Shown in pieces: positions 15,643-23,645 of a stretch of DNA of 64,000 bases. How positions within the stretch are numbered: the first letter of the stretch is position 1; each line of letters begins with the position of its first letter. The notes under the pieces were generated by a model that was not told where the DNA came from, made no database searches, and saw only the letters and a program-made list of their open reading frames with translations. Position numbers and translations under genes: made by a program. Origin of the DNA: Streptomyces sp. ST2-7A. Lineage in GTDB: Bacteria; Actinomycetota; Actinomycetes; Streptomycetales; Streptomycetaceae. Where the stretch lies: the NCBI RefSeq assembly GCF_021390475.1, contig NZ_JAJUWS010000001.1, forward strand, positions 304,715-368,714. The letters are read 5' to 3'.

Positions 15643-15896
15643 CGCACCCCCAACTCACGGAAGTGGGTCTCGATCGCCTCGGCCAACACGGCATGCTGCC
15701 TGCGGAGTTCAGCGAGAGACAACGGATCGGCGAGGCGAAGCTCCTCCGCCACCCGCGTCGGACCGAGCGGAGGCGCGGAAGCGTCCGGCCCATCGCCCCG
15801 TTCGGGCGAAGCGCCGTTCTCCTCGCGCGCCGACACGTCATCGGGCGACGCGGGTGGGGGTTCGGGGAGCCCCGGGAGCGGGTTGTGGGCACACAC
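15639..15896 (-). CDS. Small protein with conserved C-terminal helix (locus 2)
   Basis: The 85-residue protein starts VCAHNPLPGLPEPPPASPDD at GTG 15896, with GGAGAGGAAC about 4 bases upstream. It has an acidic, Pro-rich N-terminus and the C-terminal helix SLAELRRQHAVLAEAIETHF also found in the locus 1 protein at 11371-11538. It is the first gene of the operon divergent from the second WhiJ-like gene, transcribed away from the palindrome at 15911-15926. Confidence 0.6.
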   Translation of the reverse strand: MCAHNPLPGLPEPPPASPDDVSAREENGASPERGDGPDASAPPLGPTRVAEELRLADPLSLAELRRQHAVLAEAIETHFRELGVR

Positions 15897-15910
15897 GAGA
15901 GTTCCTCTCC

Positions 15911-15926
15911 GTAGCGAAAGCACTAC
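15911..15926. promoter_or_regulatory. Palindrome-like GTAGCG-N4-CACTAC, candidate WhiJ-like operator (locus 2)
   Basis: GTAGCG (15911-15916) and CACTAC (15921-15926) match the locus 1 palindrome with one arm mismatch and the same 4-base spacing, with conserved flanks CTCTCC and CAAGG. It lies in the divergent region between the small-ORF operon and the regulator. Confidence 0.65.
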
Positions 15927-16000
15927 CAAGGGAGATCGGCGTGGCCTACCGTGGAGGCTTCCTCAACTTGCGTTTTCCGTTCGCAGAGATGGGATCCGCC

Positions 16001-16831
16001 ATGGTGAACCGCAAGGAACTCGACCCGGACAGCTCCCCCGGCGCCGCTTTCGGGGAGCGTTTGCGCAGGCTGCGCGACGAGCGGGGGTGGACACAGGAGG
16101 AACTGGCCGAGCGGATCGGGTGCACCGGCACTCACATCTCGGCCGTGGAAACCGGTCGTCGCCCTCCAACCAAGCGTTTCGCCGCAAGTGCGGACAGGGC
16201 GTTCCGGACAGGGGACAGCCTGGAACGTCAGAGCATGGCCCTGCGTCAGACGGCCCTGCTGGAAGGGTTCCCGGAGTACGTCACCCACGAGGCGCGGGCC
16301 GTGGAGCTCAGACTTTACGAGGTGGGTGTCATTCCGGGGGTCCTCCAGACGCCCGAGTACGCCTCGGCGCTCACCGCCCGTGCGGTCGAGCGAGGGGCGA
16401 TCACCCCCGATCAGGGCGACGAACGTCTTGCTCTGATCGGCAAGCGCCAGGCGGTCCTCCAACGCACCCCTCCACCCCTGCTTTTCGTCGTGTTGGACGA
16501 GAGCTGTCTCAGAAGACCCGTAGGAGGGTCCACCGTCATGGACGGCCAATTCGCGCGGCTGATCGACTTCGCGGCGCTACCGAACACCGTCCTCCAGGTC
16601 GCCCCGTTCGTCATGGGTGATCGCCGACCACTCAGCCTGCCGCTCTACATCCTGACCATGGAGAATCGTTCGCTTCTCTCCTATGCGGAATCCGCACAAC
16701 GTGGCCGGCTCGAACGGGAAACGGCTTCGGTGGTGGCGCTGTTGACTGCCTACCATCAACTACAAGCCGAAGCTCTCTCGCAGGCGGCATCCGTGGACAT
16801 GATCGAGCAGCTACGAAAGGGCATCTCGTGA
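16001..16831 (+). CDS. WhiJ-like helix-turn-helix regulator (XRE HTH + DUF5753), locus 2
   Basis: The 276-residue protein is the paralogue of 11852-12691, with the same order: helix-turn-helix (RDERGWTQEELAERIGCTGT, SAVETGRRPPTKRF) then DUF5753 (EGFPEYVTHEARAVELRLYE, GVLQTPEYASAL, FVVLDESCLRRPVGG, LLTAYHQLQAEALSQA). ATG at 16001 is followed by V-N-R-K-E-L as in the paralogue; ATG at 15989 would add four residues. The codon aligned with the TTA of locus 1 is CTA here. GC content is higher than in locus 1, so the two loci probably arrived separately. Stop overlaps the DUF397 start. Confidence 0.9.
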   Translation: MVNRKELDPDSSPGAAFGERLRRLRDERGWTQEELAERIGCTGTHISAVETGRRPPTKRFAASADRAFRTGDSLERQSMALRQTALLEGFPEYVTHEARAVELRLYEVGVIPGVLQTPEYASALTARAVERGAITPDQGDERLALIGKRQAVLQRTPPPLLFVVLDESCLRRPVGGSTVMDGQFARLIDFAALPNTVLQVAPFVMGDRRPLSLPLYILTMENRSLLSYAESAQRGRLERETASVVALLTAYHQLQAEALSQAASVDMIEQLRKGIS

Positions 16832-17028
16832 CGACCGAATCCCCGCGTTGGTTCACTTCCTCCCACAGCGAGAACGGCGGCGCCTGCGTCGAGGTCGCGG
16901 GCAACCTCGCCGGCTCCCTCGGCGTGGTCCCCATCCGTGACTCCAAGAACCCCCAAGGTCCGGCGCTCATACTGCCCACCGCCTCGTTCACCTCGTTCGT
17001 GACGGAGGTCAAAGCGGGCGACGTCTGA
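16828..17028 (+). CDS. DUF397 small protein, partner of WhiJ-like regulator (locus 2)
   Basis: The 66-residue protein carries WFTSSHSENGGACVEVAGN, VPIRDSKNPQGPALILP and FTSFVTEVKAG, the DUF397 signature. GTG at 16828 overlaps the regulator stop. It begins with the same MTTESPRWF as its locus 1 homologue, then diverges, as expected if each partner is matched to its own regulator. Confidence 0.9.
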   Translation: MTTESPRWFTSSHSENGGACVEVAGNLAGSLGVVPIRDSKNPQGPALILPTASFTSFVTEVKAGDV

Positions 17029-17182
17029 CCACTGATCCGCCGCGACGGCAACGGCCCCGCCGCGCTTCCGGTCGGAGACGTGGCGGGACCCGATCGTGCC
17101 CCGGCCGGAAGCCCGCCGGCCCGGGACCCCGTCCGGGAAAACGGGTGGTGGCGTGACGAGGGAAGTCCTACCGTGCTCGTTC

Positions 17183-17833
17183 GTGGCCGACTCCTCCCCG
17201 CACCTCGACGCGATCGCGGACGCCTACGACACCGTCGCCGTCCGGTACGCCGAACTCACCCGTGGCGCACTCGACGCTCTTCCCTTGGATCGCGCGGTTC
17301 TCGCCGCGTTCGCCGAACTCGTGCGGACCGCCGGTGGCGGGCTCGTCGCCGACATGGGCTGCGGACCCGGCCGGCTGACCGCTCACCTGCGGGACCTCGG
17401 GCTGGAAGCCTTCGGTGTCGATCTGTCACCGGTGATGATCGATCTCGCCCGCGCGGCATACCCCGACCTGCGGTTCGAGGTGGGTTCCATGCACGCCCCG
17501 GGCCTCGCCGACGGCCGGTTGCGGGGCATCGTGTCCTGGTACTCGCTCATCCACCTCCCGCCCCCGGAGGTGTCCTCGTACCTCGCCGGGTTCCGGCGGG
17601 TGCTCGCGCCCGGCGGCCACCTCCTGCTCGCCTTCTTCGAGTCGGGAGGCGGGCCGGTCGCGGCCTTCGACCACAAGGTGACGACGGCCCACCGGTGGCC
17701 GATCGACGACCTGGCGGGCCTGGCCGGGGAAGCCGGGTTCGTGGAGGTCGGCCGGATGCTGCGGGAGCCGTGCGAGGGCGAACGGTTCCGCCGGGGCCGA
17801 CTGCTGATGCGCACCGGTGGGCACCCCGGCTGA
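17183..17833 (+). CDS. SAM-dependent class I methyltransferase
   Basis: The 216-residue protein has motif I VADMGCGPGRLTAHL near residue 58, an acidic FGVDLSP second strand, and post-I/II motifs SWYSLIHLPPPEV and LAPGGHLLLAFFES. Substrate is unknown. GTG at 17183 is preferred: TACCGT at 17169-17174 lies 8 bases before it, fitting a leaderless transcript, and MADSSPHLDAIADAYD-type starts are usual. GTG at 17153 is the alternative. It stands alone between the DUF397 and VapB genes. Confidence 0.78.
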   Translation: MADSSPHLDAIADAYDTVAVRYAELTRGALDALPLDRAVLAAFAELVRTAGGGLVADMGCGPGRLTAHLRDLGLEAFGVDLSPVMIDLARAAYPDLRFEVGSMHAPGLADGRLRGIVSWYSLIHLPPPEVSSYLAGFRRVLAPGGHLLLAFFESGGGPVAAFDHKVTTAHRWPIDDLAGLAGEAGFVEVGRMLREPCEGERFRRGRLLMRTGGHPG

Positions 17834-17999
17834 CCGCCCGCCCGGGCGCCCTGCGACACACCACGCCCGAGGCCGATCCGACGGTCGGGATGTCACCGGT
17901 CCACCCCGCTGGTTCGCCGCATCCACGATCGAAGGGGCACCGAAGCGCCGCCTTCCGCACCCATGGCACGAGGTGGCACCGGGTGCTACCGTGGCCGAT

Positions 18000-18269
18000 A
18001 TGAGCGTTCAGCCCGAAATCACCCAGCGGGATCTACGGAACCGATCCCGCCAGATCATGGACGCCATACAGGGCGGCCAGTCGTTCACCGTCACCCGTGA
18101 CGGACACCCCATCGGTCAACTCGTCCCGCTACGGCGACGTCGTCGATTCGTCTCTCGTCAGGAGTTCGCCGCGATGTCCCGAACCGCACCGGACCTCGAC
18201 CCCGACACGTTCCGTTCCGATCAGGACGCCATGGCCGACACCCACTTGAACGACCCCTATGACCGCTGA
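18000..18269 (+). CDS. Phd/YefM-type antitoxin
   Basis: The 89-residue protein has the Phd/YefM N-terminal fold with ITQRDLRNRSRQIMDAIQGG and FTVTRDGHPIGQLVPL, followed by a disordered acidic tail that would wrap the toxin. ATG at 18000 lies 7 bases after TACCGT (17987-17992), so the mRNA is probably leaderless. The 3' end overlaps the toxin gene by 11 bases. Confidence 0.85.
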   Translation: MSVQPEITQRDLRNRSRQIMDAIQGGQSFTVTRDGHPIGQLVPLRRRRRFVSRQEFAAMSRTAPDLDPDTFRSDQDAMADTHLNDPYDR

Positions 18270-18726
18270 GCGCCCCGGGTACCGGCAGGGGCTCCTGGAC
18301 ACCAACATCATGATCCTGCGTCGATGGGTGGATCCCGGGGAGCTACCGGATGACATGGCGATCACCGCCGTCACCCTCGCCGAGTTGTCCGCCGGCCCAC
18401 ACCAGATTCGTCGCAACGACGAACAGGGCGACTACGAGGAGCACGCCGAGCGTGCCCGCAGACTCGACATCCTGCAGCGCGCCGAGCACGAGTTCGACCC
18501 CATCCCCTTCGACGCCGAAGCAGCCCGCGTCTACGGCCGCGTCTGCGCCGCGGTGATCGGAGCAGGCCGACAGCCACGCCGCCGGGTAGCCGATCTGATG
18601 ATCGCCGCCATCGCCGTGGCGGAGGATCTTCCTCTCTTCACCACTAACCCCGATGACTTCAAAGGACTGGACGACCTTCTCACCGTCGTACCGGTCACCC
18701 GCCCGAAGGTGCCGCACGAGGGATGA
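18259..18726 (+). CDS. VapC-type PIN-domain toxin
   Basis: The 155-residue protein has the PIN tetrad: LLDTNIMI at residues 12-19, TLAELSAG near 41, RRVADLMIAAIAVAEDLPLF near 108, and TTNPDDF near 129. It is a Mg2+-dependent RNase that attacks tRNA or rRNA in characterised VapC proteins. ATG at 18259 lies inside the antitoxin gene, giving translational coupling. This is the second PIN toxin in the accessory region; its antitoxin is of a different family from the first. Confidence 0.87.
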   Translation: MTAERPGYRQGLLDTNIMILRRWVDPGELPDDMAITAVTLAELSAGPHQIRRNDEQGDYEEHAERARRLDILQRAEHEFDPIPFDAEAARVYGRVCAAVIGAGRQPRRRVADLMIAAIAVAEDLPLFTTNPDDFKGLDDLLTVVPVTRPKVPHEG

Positions 18727-18925
18727 GCCGGGCAATGGCGCGCGCCGCCCACCACCGCCGGCGGGATTCCGCTCCACGACGCTCGCTTCGAGAGGGCGGG
18801 TGTCGCGGGTTTCCGCGCCCGCCGTGCCCGGCCCGCATCGAATACGGTCGGACTCCTGTCCGGTGAGCGGGATCTCGTGACGAAGGGGAGACCGGCCGGG
18901 GTCCGGGGTCCTATCCTGATGCCCT

Positions 18926-19099
18926 GTGAGAGGTTGCTCGCGTTGCCGCTACGCACGCCCCGCGCACACCGGGCGCGGCCCGGGTTGTCGGTCGGCCGGT
19001 CGGATCCGGTCCACCGACCCGGCGGGGCGCCGCTGCCTGCGCCAACGCATCGTCGATCGCCGCATCACCCGCCCCTGGAGGAACGGGAGTTCGCGATGA
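18926..19099 (+). CDS. Small Cys/Arg-rich hypothetical protein, leaderless
   Basis: A 57-residue ORF begins VRGCSRCRYARPAHTGRG and contains four Cys, with CSRC and later single Cys, and many Arg; zinc or nucleic-acid binding is possible but unproven. TATCCT at 18912-18917 lies 8 bases before GTG 18926, a good leaderless promoter. The stop overlaps an ATG (CGATGA) that opens a 27-residue frame ending as GTGA on the next gene at 19176. No family recognised. Confidence 0.4.
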   Translation: MRGCSRCRYARPAHTGRGPGCRSAGRIRSTDPAGRRCLRQRIVDRRITRPWRNGSSR

Positions 19100-19175
19100 C
19101 CCCGGCGAGTGGTCGGGCAGGGGCGACGGGAGACCGCCGGGCGCCCGGTCCGTTTCCGCTCGCCGACGGTGGGGC

Positions 19176-19673
19176 GTGAACCACCCGGCCGGTGGTCCCG
19201 GTTCGGCGGATGACGCCGCCGGGGGAGCCGATGTCCCGGAACGGCTCGGGCGCGACGAGGTGGAACCGCGTCCCGCCCCCGGCGCGGCGGGGTTCGGCGC
19301 GGGCCCGGCGGACGATGGACCGTTCCCGGTGCTTCCACGCCCTCCCCGGGGGCCCGATGTCCCCCATCCGTTCACGCCCGCCGTCGGGTCCGGGGGTGTC
19401 GTGTGGCCGGAAGGTCCTGAAGATCCGGAAGCCGAGGGAGCGGAAGGAGCCGACGGGGCCGTCCACCCCGAGGACGGGTACGACTGGGACGACGGCTTCA
19501 CCCCGGAACCACCGGCCGACGGAGTGGTGTGCTGCAACTGCGAGCGCCGCACCACGGCACCCACCCCGGTTCGCTACGTGCAGACCGTGAGCGGTCCGGG
19601 CTTCGTTCTCCACGCCTGCCCACAGTGCGTGTTGACCGTGCCGCACGGCCCGCTCCCCGACGACGTGCTGTGA
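19176..19673 (+). CDS. Hypothetical protein with C-terminal zinc ribbon
   Basis: The 165-residue protein has about 115 residues of acidic, Pro/Gly-rich, probably disordered sequence and then a compact C-terminal module VVCCNCERRT...VLHACPQCV whose two CxxC pairs, about 28 residues apart, would form a zinc ribbon. GTG at 19176 overlaps the stop of a short preceding frame. No function can be assigned. It may be co-transcribed from the TATCCT promoter at 18912. Confidence 0.6.
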   Translation: MNHPAGGPGSADDAAGGADVPERLGRDEVEPRPAPGAAGFGAGPADDGPFPVLPRPPRGPDVPHPFTPAVGSGGVVWPEGPEDPEAEGAEGADGAVHPEDGYDWDDGFTPEPPADGVVCCNCERRTTAPTPVRYVQTVSGPGFVLHACPQCVLTVPHGPLPDDVL

Positions 19674-19826
19674 GGCACCGCGCCGGAAGGCGACCCGGGG
19701 TCCCGACGGCCGGAAGCGCGCCGGGGCCCGGAGGGGCGCCGACCGGCCCGCCGTACGAAAGCCGTGCGCCGGCCGGGCCGGCGGGGAGGCCCCGCGTCCG
19801 GCCGGCCGGTTCTCCGGTGGGGCGCG

Positions 19827-20774
19827 TCAGCCCTCCGAGAACTCGTGCTCGAAGTCGTCCTCCGCGAACATCCCGCCCCCGAGCAGGCCGGGAAGGGAGA
19901 AGCCCTCCAGGGCGCCCGGCTCGTTCAGCTCCACGATCTCGGCGTTCTCCGGCGGCGTGAAGTCGAAGCTGCCACCGGCCGGCTTCTCGTAGCTGATCCG
20001 GGAGAAGGCGATGTCCAGCAGCGGCCGGTCGGTGCCCTCGAGGGTGAATGCCAGCGGCACACCGGTCTCGGCGTCGACGGCGATCCGCACCGACTCCACC
20101 GTCCCCATCGGGGTGTCCCCGGCGGCGGCGCGCGCCTCCTCGCCGGTCGGGACGATCAGCAGCTCGTACGCCTCCCGACCGGCCACCCGGACGGTGCCGT
20201 CCACCGTGATCTCGGCGTGCTCGCCGGCCTCCTCCAGCAGCCGCTGGGCCGCCTCCTGCGGGGTCAGGCCGCCCAGTTCCTCCTGCGGACCGGACCGCTC
20301 CCGGTGCTCGTACTCCTCCAGCGTCTCGTTCCACTCCTCGCGGGGCAGGGCGGCGTGGTAGGCGGTGTTCGACGAACCGTCGTACATCCACACCTCACCC
20401 TCCACGTGGAAGACGCTCAGTTCCTCGTCACCCTCGGCGATGACCAGGCGCTGCCGCTCGGGGCCGTCCACCGCGATCCGCAGGGTGTTGTTGCCGGTGG
20501 CGAGGCCCGCCAGGTGACCGGCCGGGCCACCCAGGGAGCGGGCCAGCTCGCTGACACCCGGCACGTCGAAACCGCTGCGCACCCGGATCGTGCCCGAGAG
20601 CTGCTCGGTCTCGGACTCGAGGATGCGCACCATCAGCTCGTCGACGCCGACCGTCGGCAGCTCCGGCCCACGCTCCCCCGCGAGCGCGGGGTACACACCC
20701 GCGCCGATCGCGGAGATCCCGACGACAACCGCCAGCGGAATCCCCACCCGACGCAGACCCGTCTTCGCTGCCAT
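19827..20774 (-). CDS. LolA-like secreted/membrane-anchored protein
   Basis: The 315-residue protein starts MAAKTGLRRVGIPLAVVVGI with an uncleaved signal or anchor at residues 8-28. The rest is extracytoplasmic and resembles the LolA/RseB-like (DUF2092) beta fold: LSGTIRVRSGF, WMYDGSSNTAYH, VRIAVDAETGVPLAFTLEG, then FDFTPPENAEIVEL. In Gram-positive bacteria such proteins may handle lipids or lipoproteins, but their role is untested. ATG at 20774 follows GGGGAAAT. The gene is alone on this strand, with a 150-base gap before the previous gene. Confidence 0.78.
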   Translation of the reverse strand: MAAKTGLRRVGIPLAVVVGISAIGAGVYPALAGERGPELPTVGVDELMVRILESETEQLSGTIRVRSGFDVPGVSELARSLGGPAGHLAGLATGNNTLRIAVDGPERQRLVIAEGDEELSVFHVEGEVWMYDGSSNTAYHAALPREEWNETLEEYEHRERSGPQEELGGLTPQEAAQRLLEEAGEHAEITVDGTVRVAGREAYELLIVPTGEEARAAAGDTPMGTVESVRIAVDAETGVPLAFTLEGTDRPLLDIAFSRISYEKPAGGSFDFTPPENAEIVELNEPGALEGFSLPGLLGGGMFAEDDFEHEFSEG

Positions 20775-21034
20775 ATTTCCCCAACTCCCTCTCTCGGCGA
20801 CCTCGTCCCCCGGTCGTCCTCCGAATAACCCCATTCCATCCCGGGAGAGGGGTCGCGGGCATCGGTCCCGGGTCTCGTCCGGTGTCCTCCGACGGGATGA
20901 CCCCGAGCCCCGGGGCTCGTACCCGCCCCTAGGGGCCGTACCCCGGCGCCTCCGGGGTCGGGCCCCCGGGCGGGGTGTCGGCGGTGGCGTCGGGACCGGC
21001 GGTGGTGCGAGGTGGGGGATCGGGCGCCCCGGCG

Positions 21035-22045
21035 TCAGGAGGTGCGGTCGACCACGGCGTCGCAGAGGGAGGCGAGGGCGCCCCGCGCCGGGACGTCCGG
21101 GAGGTTCGCCAGGCTCTCGCGGGCCAGCTCCGCCTGCCGGCGGGTGTCCTCGCGGGCCCGGACGAGCGCCGGGTGGGCGCGCAGGCCGGTCAGGGCCTCC
21201 GCGAGCCGGCCGTCGTCGGTGAGGTCGCCCTCGACCAGTTCGAGCAGTCGGCGGTCCTCCGCCGAGCCGCCGGCCAGGGCGCTCTCGCGCAGCCGCAGCA
21301 CCGGCAGCGTGGGGATGCCCTCCCGCAGGTCGGTGCCGGGGGTCTTGCCGGACTCGCGGGCCTCCCCGGCGATGTCCAGGACGTCGTCGGCGAGTTGGAA
21401 GGCGACACCGACCCGCTCCCCGAACTCGGTGAGGTCGGCGACGATCCGGGGGTCGGCCCCGGACATCAGGGCGCCGAAGCGACCGGAGACGGCGATCAGC
21501 GAGCCGGTCTTGCCCGCGATGACCCGCAGGTGGTGGTCGATCGGATCCTCGCCGGGCCGGGGGCCGGCGGTCTCCTGGATCTGCCCGGTGACCAGGCGCT
21601 CGAATGCCTCGGCCTGTATCCGGACCGCTTCGGGGCCCAGTCCGGCCACGATCCCCGAGGCCCGGGAGAAGAGGAAGTCACCGGTGAGGACGGCCACCGA
21701 GTTGTCCCAGCGGGTGTTGGCGCTGGGCACGCCGCGCCGCACCTCGGCCTCGTCCATGACATCGTCGTGGTAGAGGGTCGCCAGGTGGGTCAGCTCCACC
21801 ACCACGGCGGCGGGCACCACGCCCGGCGCGTTCGCGTTCGCGAATTGTGCGGAGAGTACCACCAGCAGCGGACGGAAGCGCTTGCCGCCGGCCCGCACGA
21901 GGTGCTGGGCGGCCTTGGTGATGAACGGGACATCGCTCTCGGTGGCCTCGATCAACCCCTCCTCGACCGCTGCCAGGCCGGCCTGGACATCGGCTTCAAG
22001 GGCCTTGTCCCGCACGCTCGCCCCGAAGGGCCCCACGACGGTCAC
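21035..22045 (-). CDS. Trans-polyprenyl diphosphate synthase
   Basis: The 336-residue protein has the two Asp-rich motifs of E-type prenyl synthases: DDVMDEAEVRRG near residue 92 (FARM) and DDVLDIAGE near 218 (SARM), plus GGKRFRPLLVVLS near 53 and KTGSLI near 180. It condenses isopentenyl diphosphate to a long all-trans chain, in this context the side chain of menaquinone used by NDH-1 and modified by menG and the reductase at 47200. Small residues before the first motif suggest a long product. GTG at 22045 follows GGAGAG; the reading frame continues far upstream without meaning. Confidence 0.92.
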   Translation of the reverse strand: MTVVGPFGASVRDKALEADVQAGLAAVEEGLIEATESDVPFITKAAQHLVRAGGKRFRPLLVVLSAQFANANAPGVVPAAVVVELTHLATLYHDDVMDEAEVRRGVPSANTRWDNSVAVLTGDFLFSRASGIVAGLGPEAVRIQAEAFERLVTGQIQETAGPRPGEDPIDHHLRVIAGKTGSLIAVSGRFGALMSGADPRIVADLTEFGERVGVAFQLADDVLDIAGEARESGKTPGTDLREGIPTLPVLRLRESALAGGSAEDRRLLELVEGDLTDDGRLAEALTGLRAHPALVRAREDTRRQAELARESLANLPDVPARGALASLCDAVVDRTS

Positions 22046-22171
22046 GAGCCACTCTCCTGTCTGCGCTGCGAATGTCCCCGGCAGCGTAGCCGGTCGGAAG
22101 ACGATCACCACCGGCGCGTACCCCTGTCGCCCTTCTTCGACGGGCGCCCCTCCGGGACTACTGTGCCCTGC

Positions 22172-23425
22172 ATGTCTGAAGCGAGCACGACCGAGCCGAC
22201 CGCGGACGATCTCTTCGGTCCGGACAACCTTCCCTACGGCGTGTACACCACGCCGGATGCGCCCGAAAAAGCACGAATCGGCGTTCGCCTCGGCGATCGG
22301 GTCCTGGACGCGGGCGCCGTCGCCGACCTCCCGAACCTGCTGGAGGCCCCGGACGCCGGACTGCTGGCCGCCTCCTCCCTCGACCCGCTGCTCGCCGCCG
22401 GACGCCCCGCGTGGCGCCGGGTGCGGGCCGCGTTGCGCGCGGCGGTGACCGATCCCGCCCACCGGGCCCGGATCGAGGAGGACGGTCTGCTGATCCCGCT
22501 GGAGGAGGTGACCATGCACCTTCCCTTCACCGTCGCCGACTATGTGGACTTCTACTCCAGCGAACACCACGCCACCAATGTCGGCCGGCTCTTCCGCCCC
22601 GACGGCGACCCGCTCACCCCCAACTGGAAGCACCTGCCGATCGGCTACCACGGCCGCGCCGGCACCGTCGTGGTCTCCGGCACCCCGGTGGTCCGCCCGA
22701 CCGGCCAGCGACGCCCGCCGGGCGCGGAGGAGCCGCTCTTCGGGCCGAGCGCCCGCCTGGACATCGAGGCGGAGGTCGGCTTCGTGGTCGGCGCGCCCTC
22801 CCGACTGGGCGAGCCGGTGCCGATGGGCGGGTTCCGGGACCACGTCTTCGGCCTGTGCCTGCTCAACGACTGGTCGGCCCGGGACGTTCAGGCATGGGAG
22901 TACGTGCCGCTGGGTCCCTTCCTCGGCAAGTCCTTCGCCACCTCCGTCTCGGCGTGGATCACCCCGCTGGAGGCACTGGAGGAGGCCCGCACGGCCCCGC
23001 CGGCGCGCACGCACCCCCTGCTCCCCTATCTCGACGACACCGCCCCGGCGGACGCGGACGGCCCGGGTGACGGGTACGACCTGCGGATCACCGTGCGGCT
23101 GAACGGCGAGGTCGTCGCCGAGCCGCCGTTCTCCGCCATGTACTGGACCGCCGCCCAGCAGCTGGCCCACCTGACCGTGAACGGCGCCTCGCTGCGCACC
23201 GGCGACCTGTACGCCTCGGGGACCGTCTCCGGCCCGGAGCCGCACCAGCTCGGCTGCCTGCTGGAGCTGACCCGCAACGGCCGTGAGCCGATCGCGGGCG
23301 GCTTCGGGAAGCGGACCTTCCTGGAGGACGGCGACGAGGTGACACTGACGGCCTGGGCGCCGGGCCCCGACGGCACCCGGATCGGACTGGGCGAGGTGGT
23401 GGGCCGGATCGATCCGGCCCGTTGA
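22172..23425 (+). CDS. fahA: Fumarylacetoacetase
   Basis: The 417-residue protein matches full-length fumarylacetoacetase, with an SH3-like N-terminal domain (residues 1-115) and a catalytic domain with YVDFYSSEHHATNVG near 123, HLPIGYHGRAGTVVVSG near 150, LDIEAEVGFVVG near 195 and LLNDWSARDVQAWEYVPLGP near 230, which include the metal-binding Glu and Asp residues. It hydrolyses fumarylacetoacetate to fumarate and acetoacetate, the last step of tyrosine and phenylalanine breakdown. TACTGT at 22159-22164 lies 7 bases before ATG, indicating a leaderless mRNA. Other tyrosine-catabolism genes are not adjacent. Confidence 0.93.
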   Translation: MSEASTTEPTADDLFGPDNLPYGVYTTPDAPEKARIGVRLGDRVLDAGAVADLPNLLEAPDAGLLAASSLDPLLAAGRPAWRRVRAALRAAVTDPAHRARIEEDGLLIPLEEVTMHLPFTVADYVDFYSSEHHATNVGRLFRPDGDPLTPNWKHLPIGYHGRAGTVVVSGTPVVRPTGQRRPPGAEEPLFGPSARLDIEAEVGFVVGAPSRLGEPVPMGGFRDHVFGLCLLNDWSARDVQAWEYVPLGPFLGKSFATSVSAWITPLEALEEARTAPPARTHPLLPYLDDTAPADADGPGDGYDLRITVRLNGEVVAEPPFSAMYWTAAQQLAHLTVNGASLRTGDLYASGTVSGPEPHQLGCLLELTRNGREPIAGGFGKRTFLEDGDEVTLTAWAPGPDGTRIGLGEVVGRIDPAR

Positions 23426-23432
23426 CGCCATC

Positions 23433-23462
23433 CCCCGGGCCGGGGCGTGCCCCGGCCCGGGG
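23433..23462 (+). terminator. Terminator hairpin after fahA
   Basis: Two perfect 14-base arms (23433-23446 and 23449-23462) are separated by only 2 bases, 7 bases after the stop. Confidence 0.75.
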
Positions 23463-23645
23463 ATCCGCCCCGGAGGGTCGGGTCGGGGGTCCCGCGCGAA
23501 TCGATGGAATCCACACGGTTGTGTGCGAAGTCGGTAACCGGGGGTACCGGGGCAGCGGGGAGCCGCTAGCGTGGGCGCGTCCGGCGACGCCGGACAGCTT
23601 TCCGCGACACCCGCGACATCCCGTGACATCGACGAGAGGACTCCC

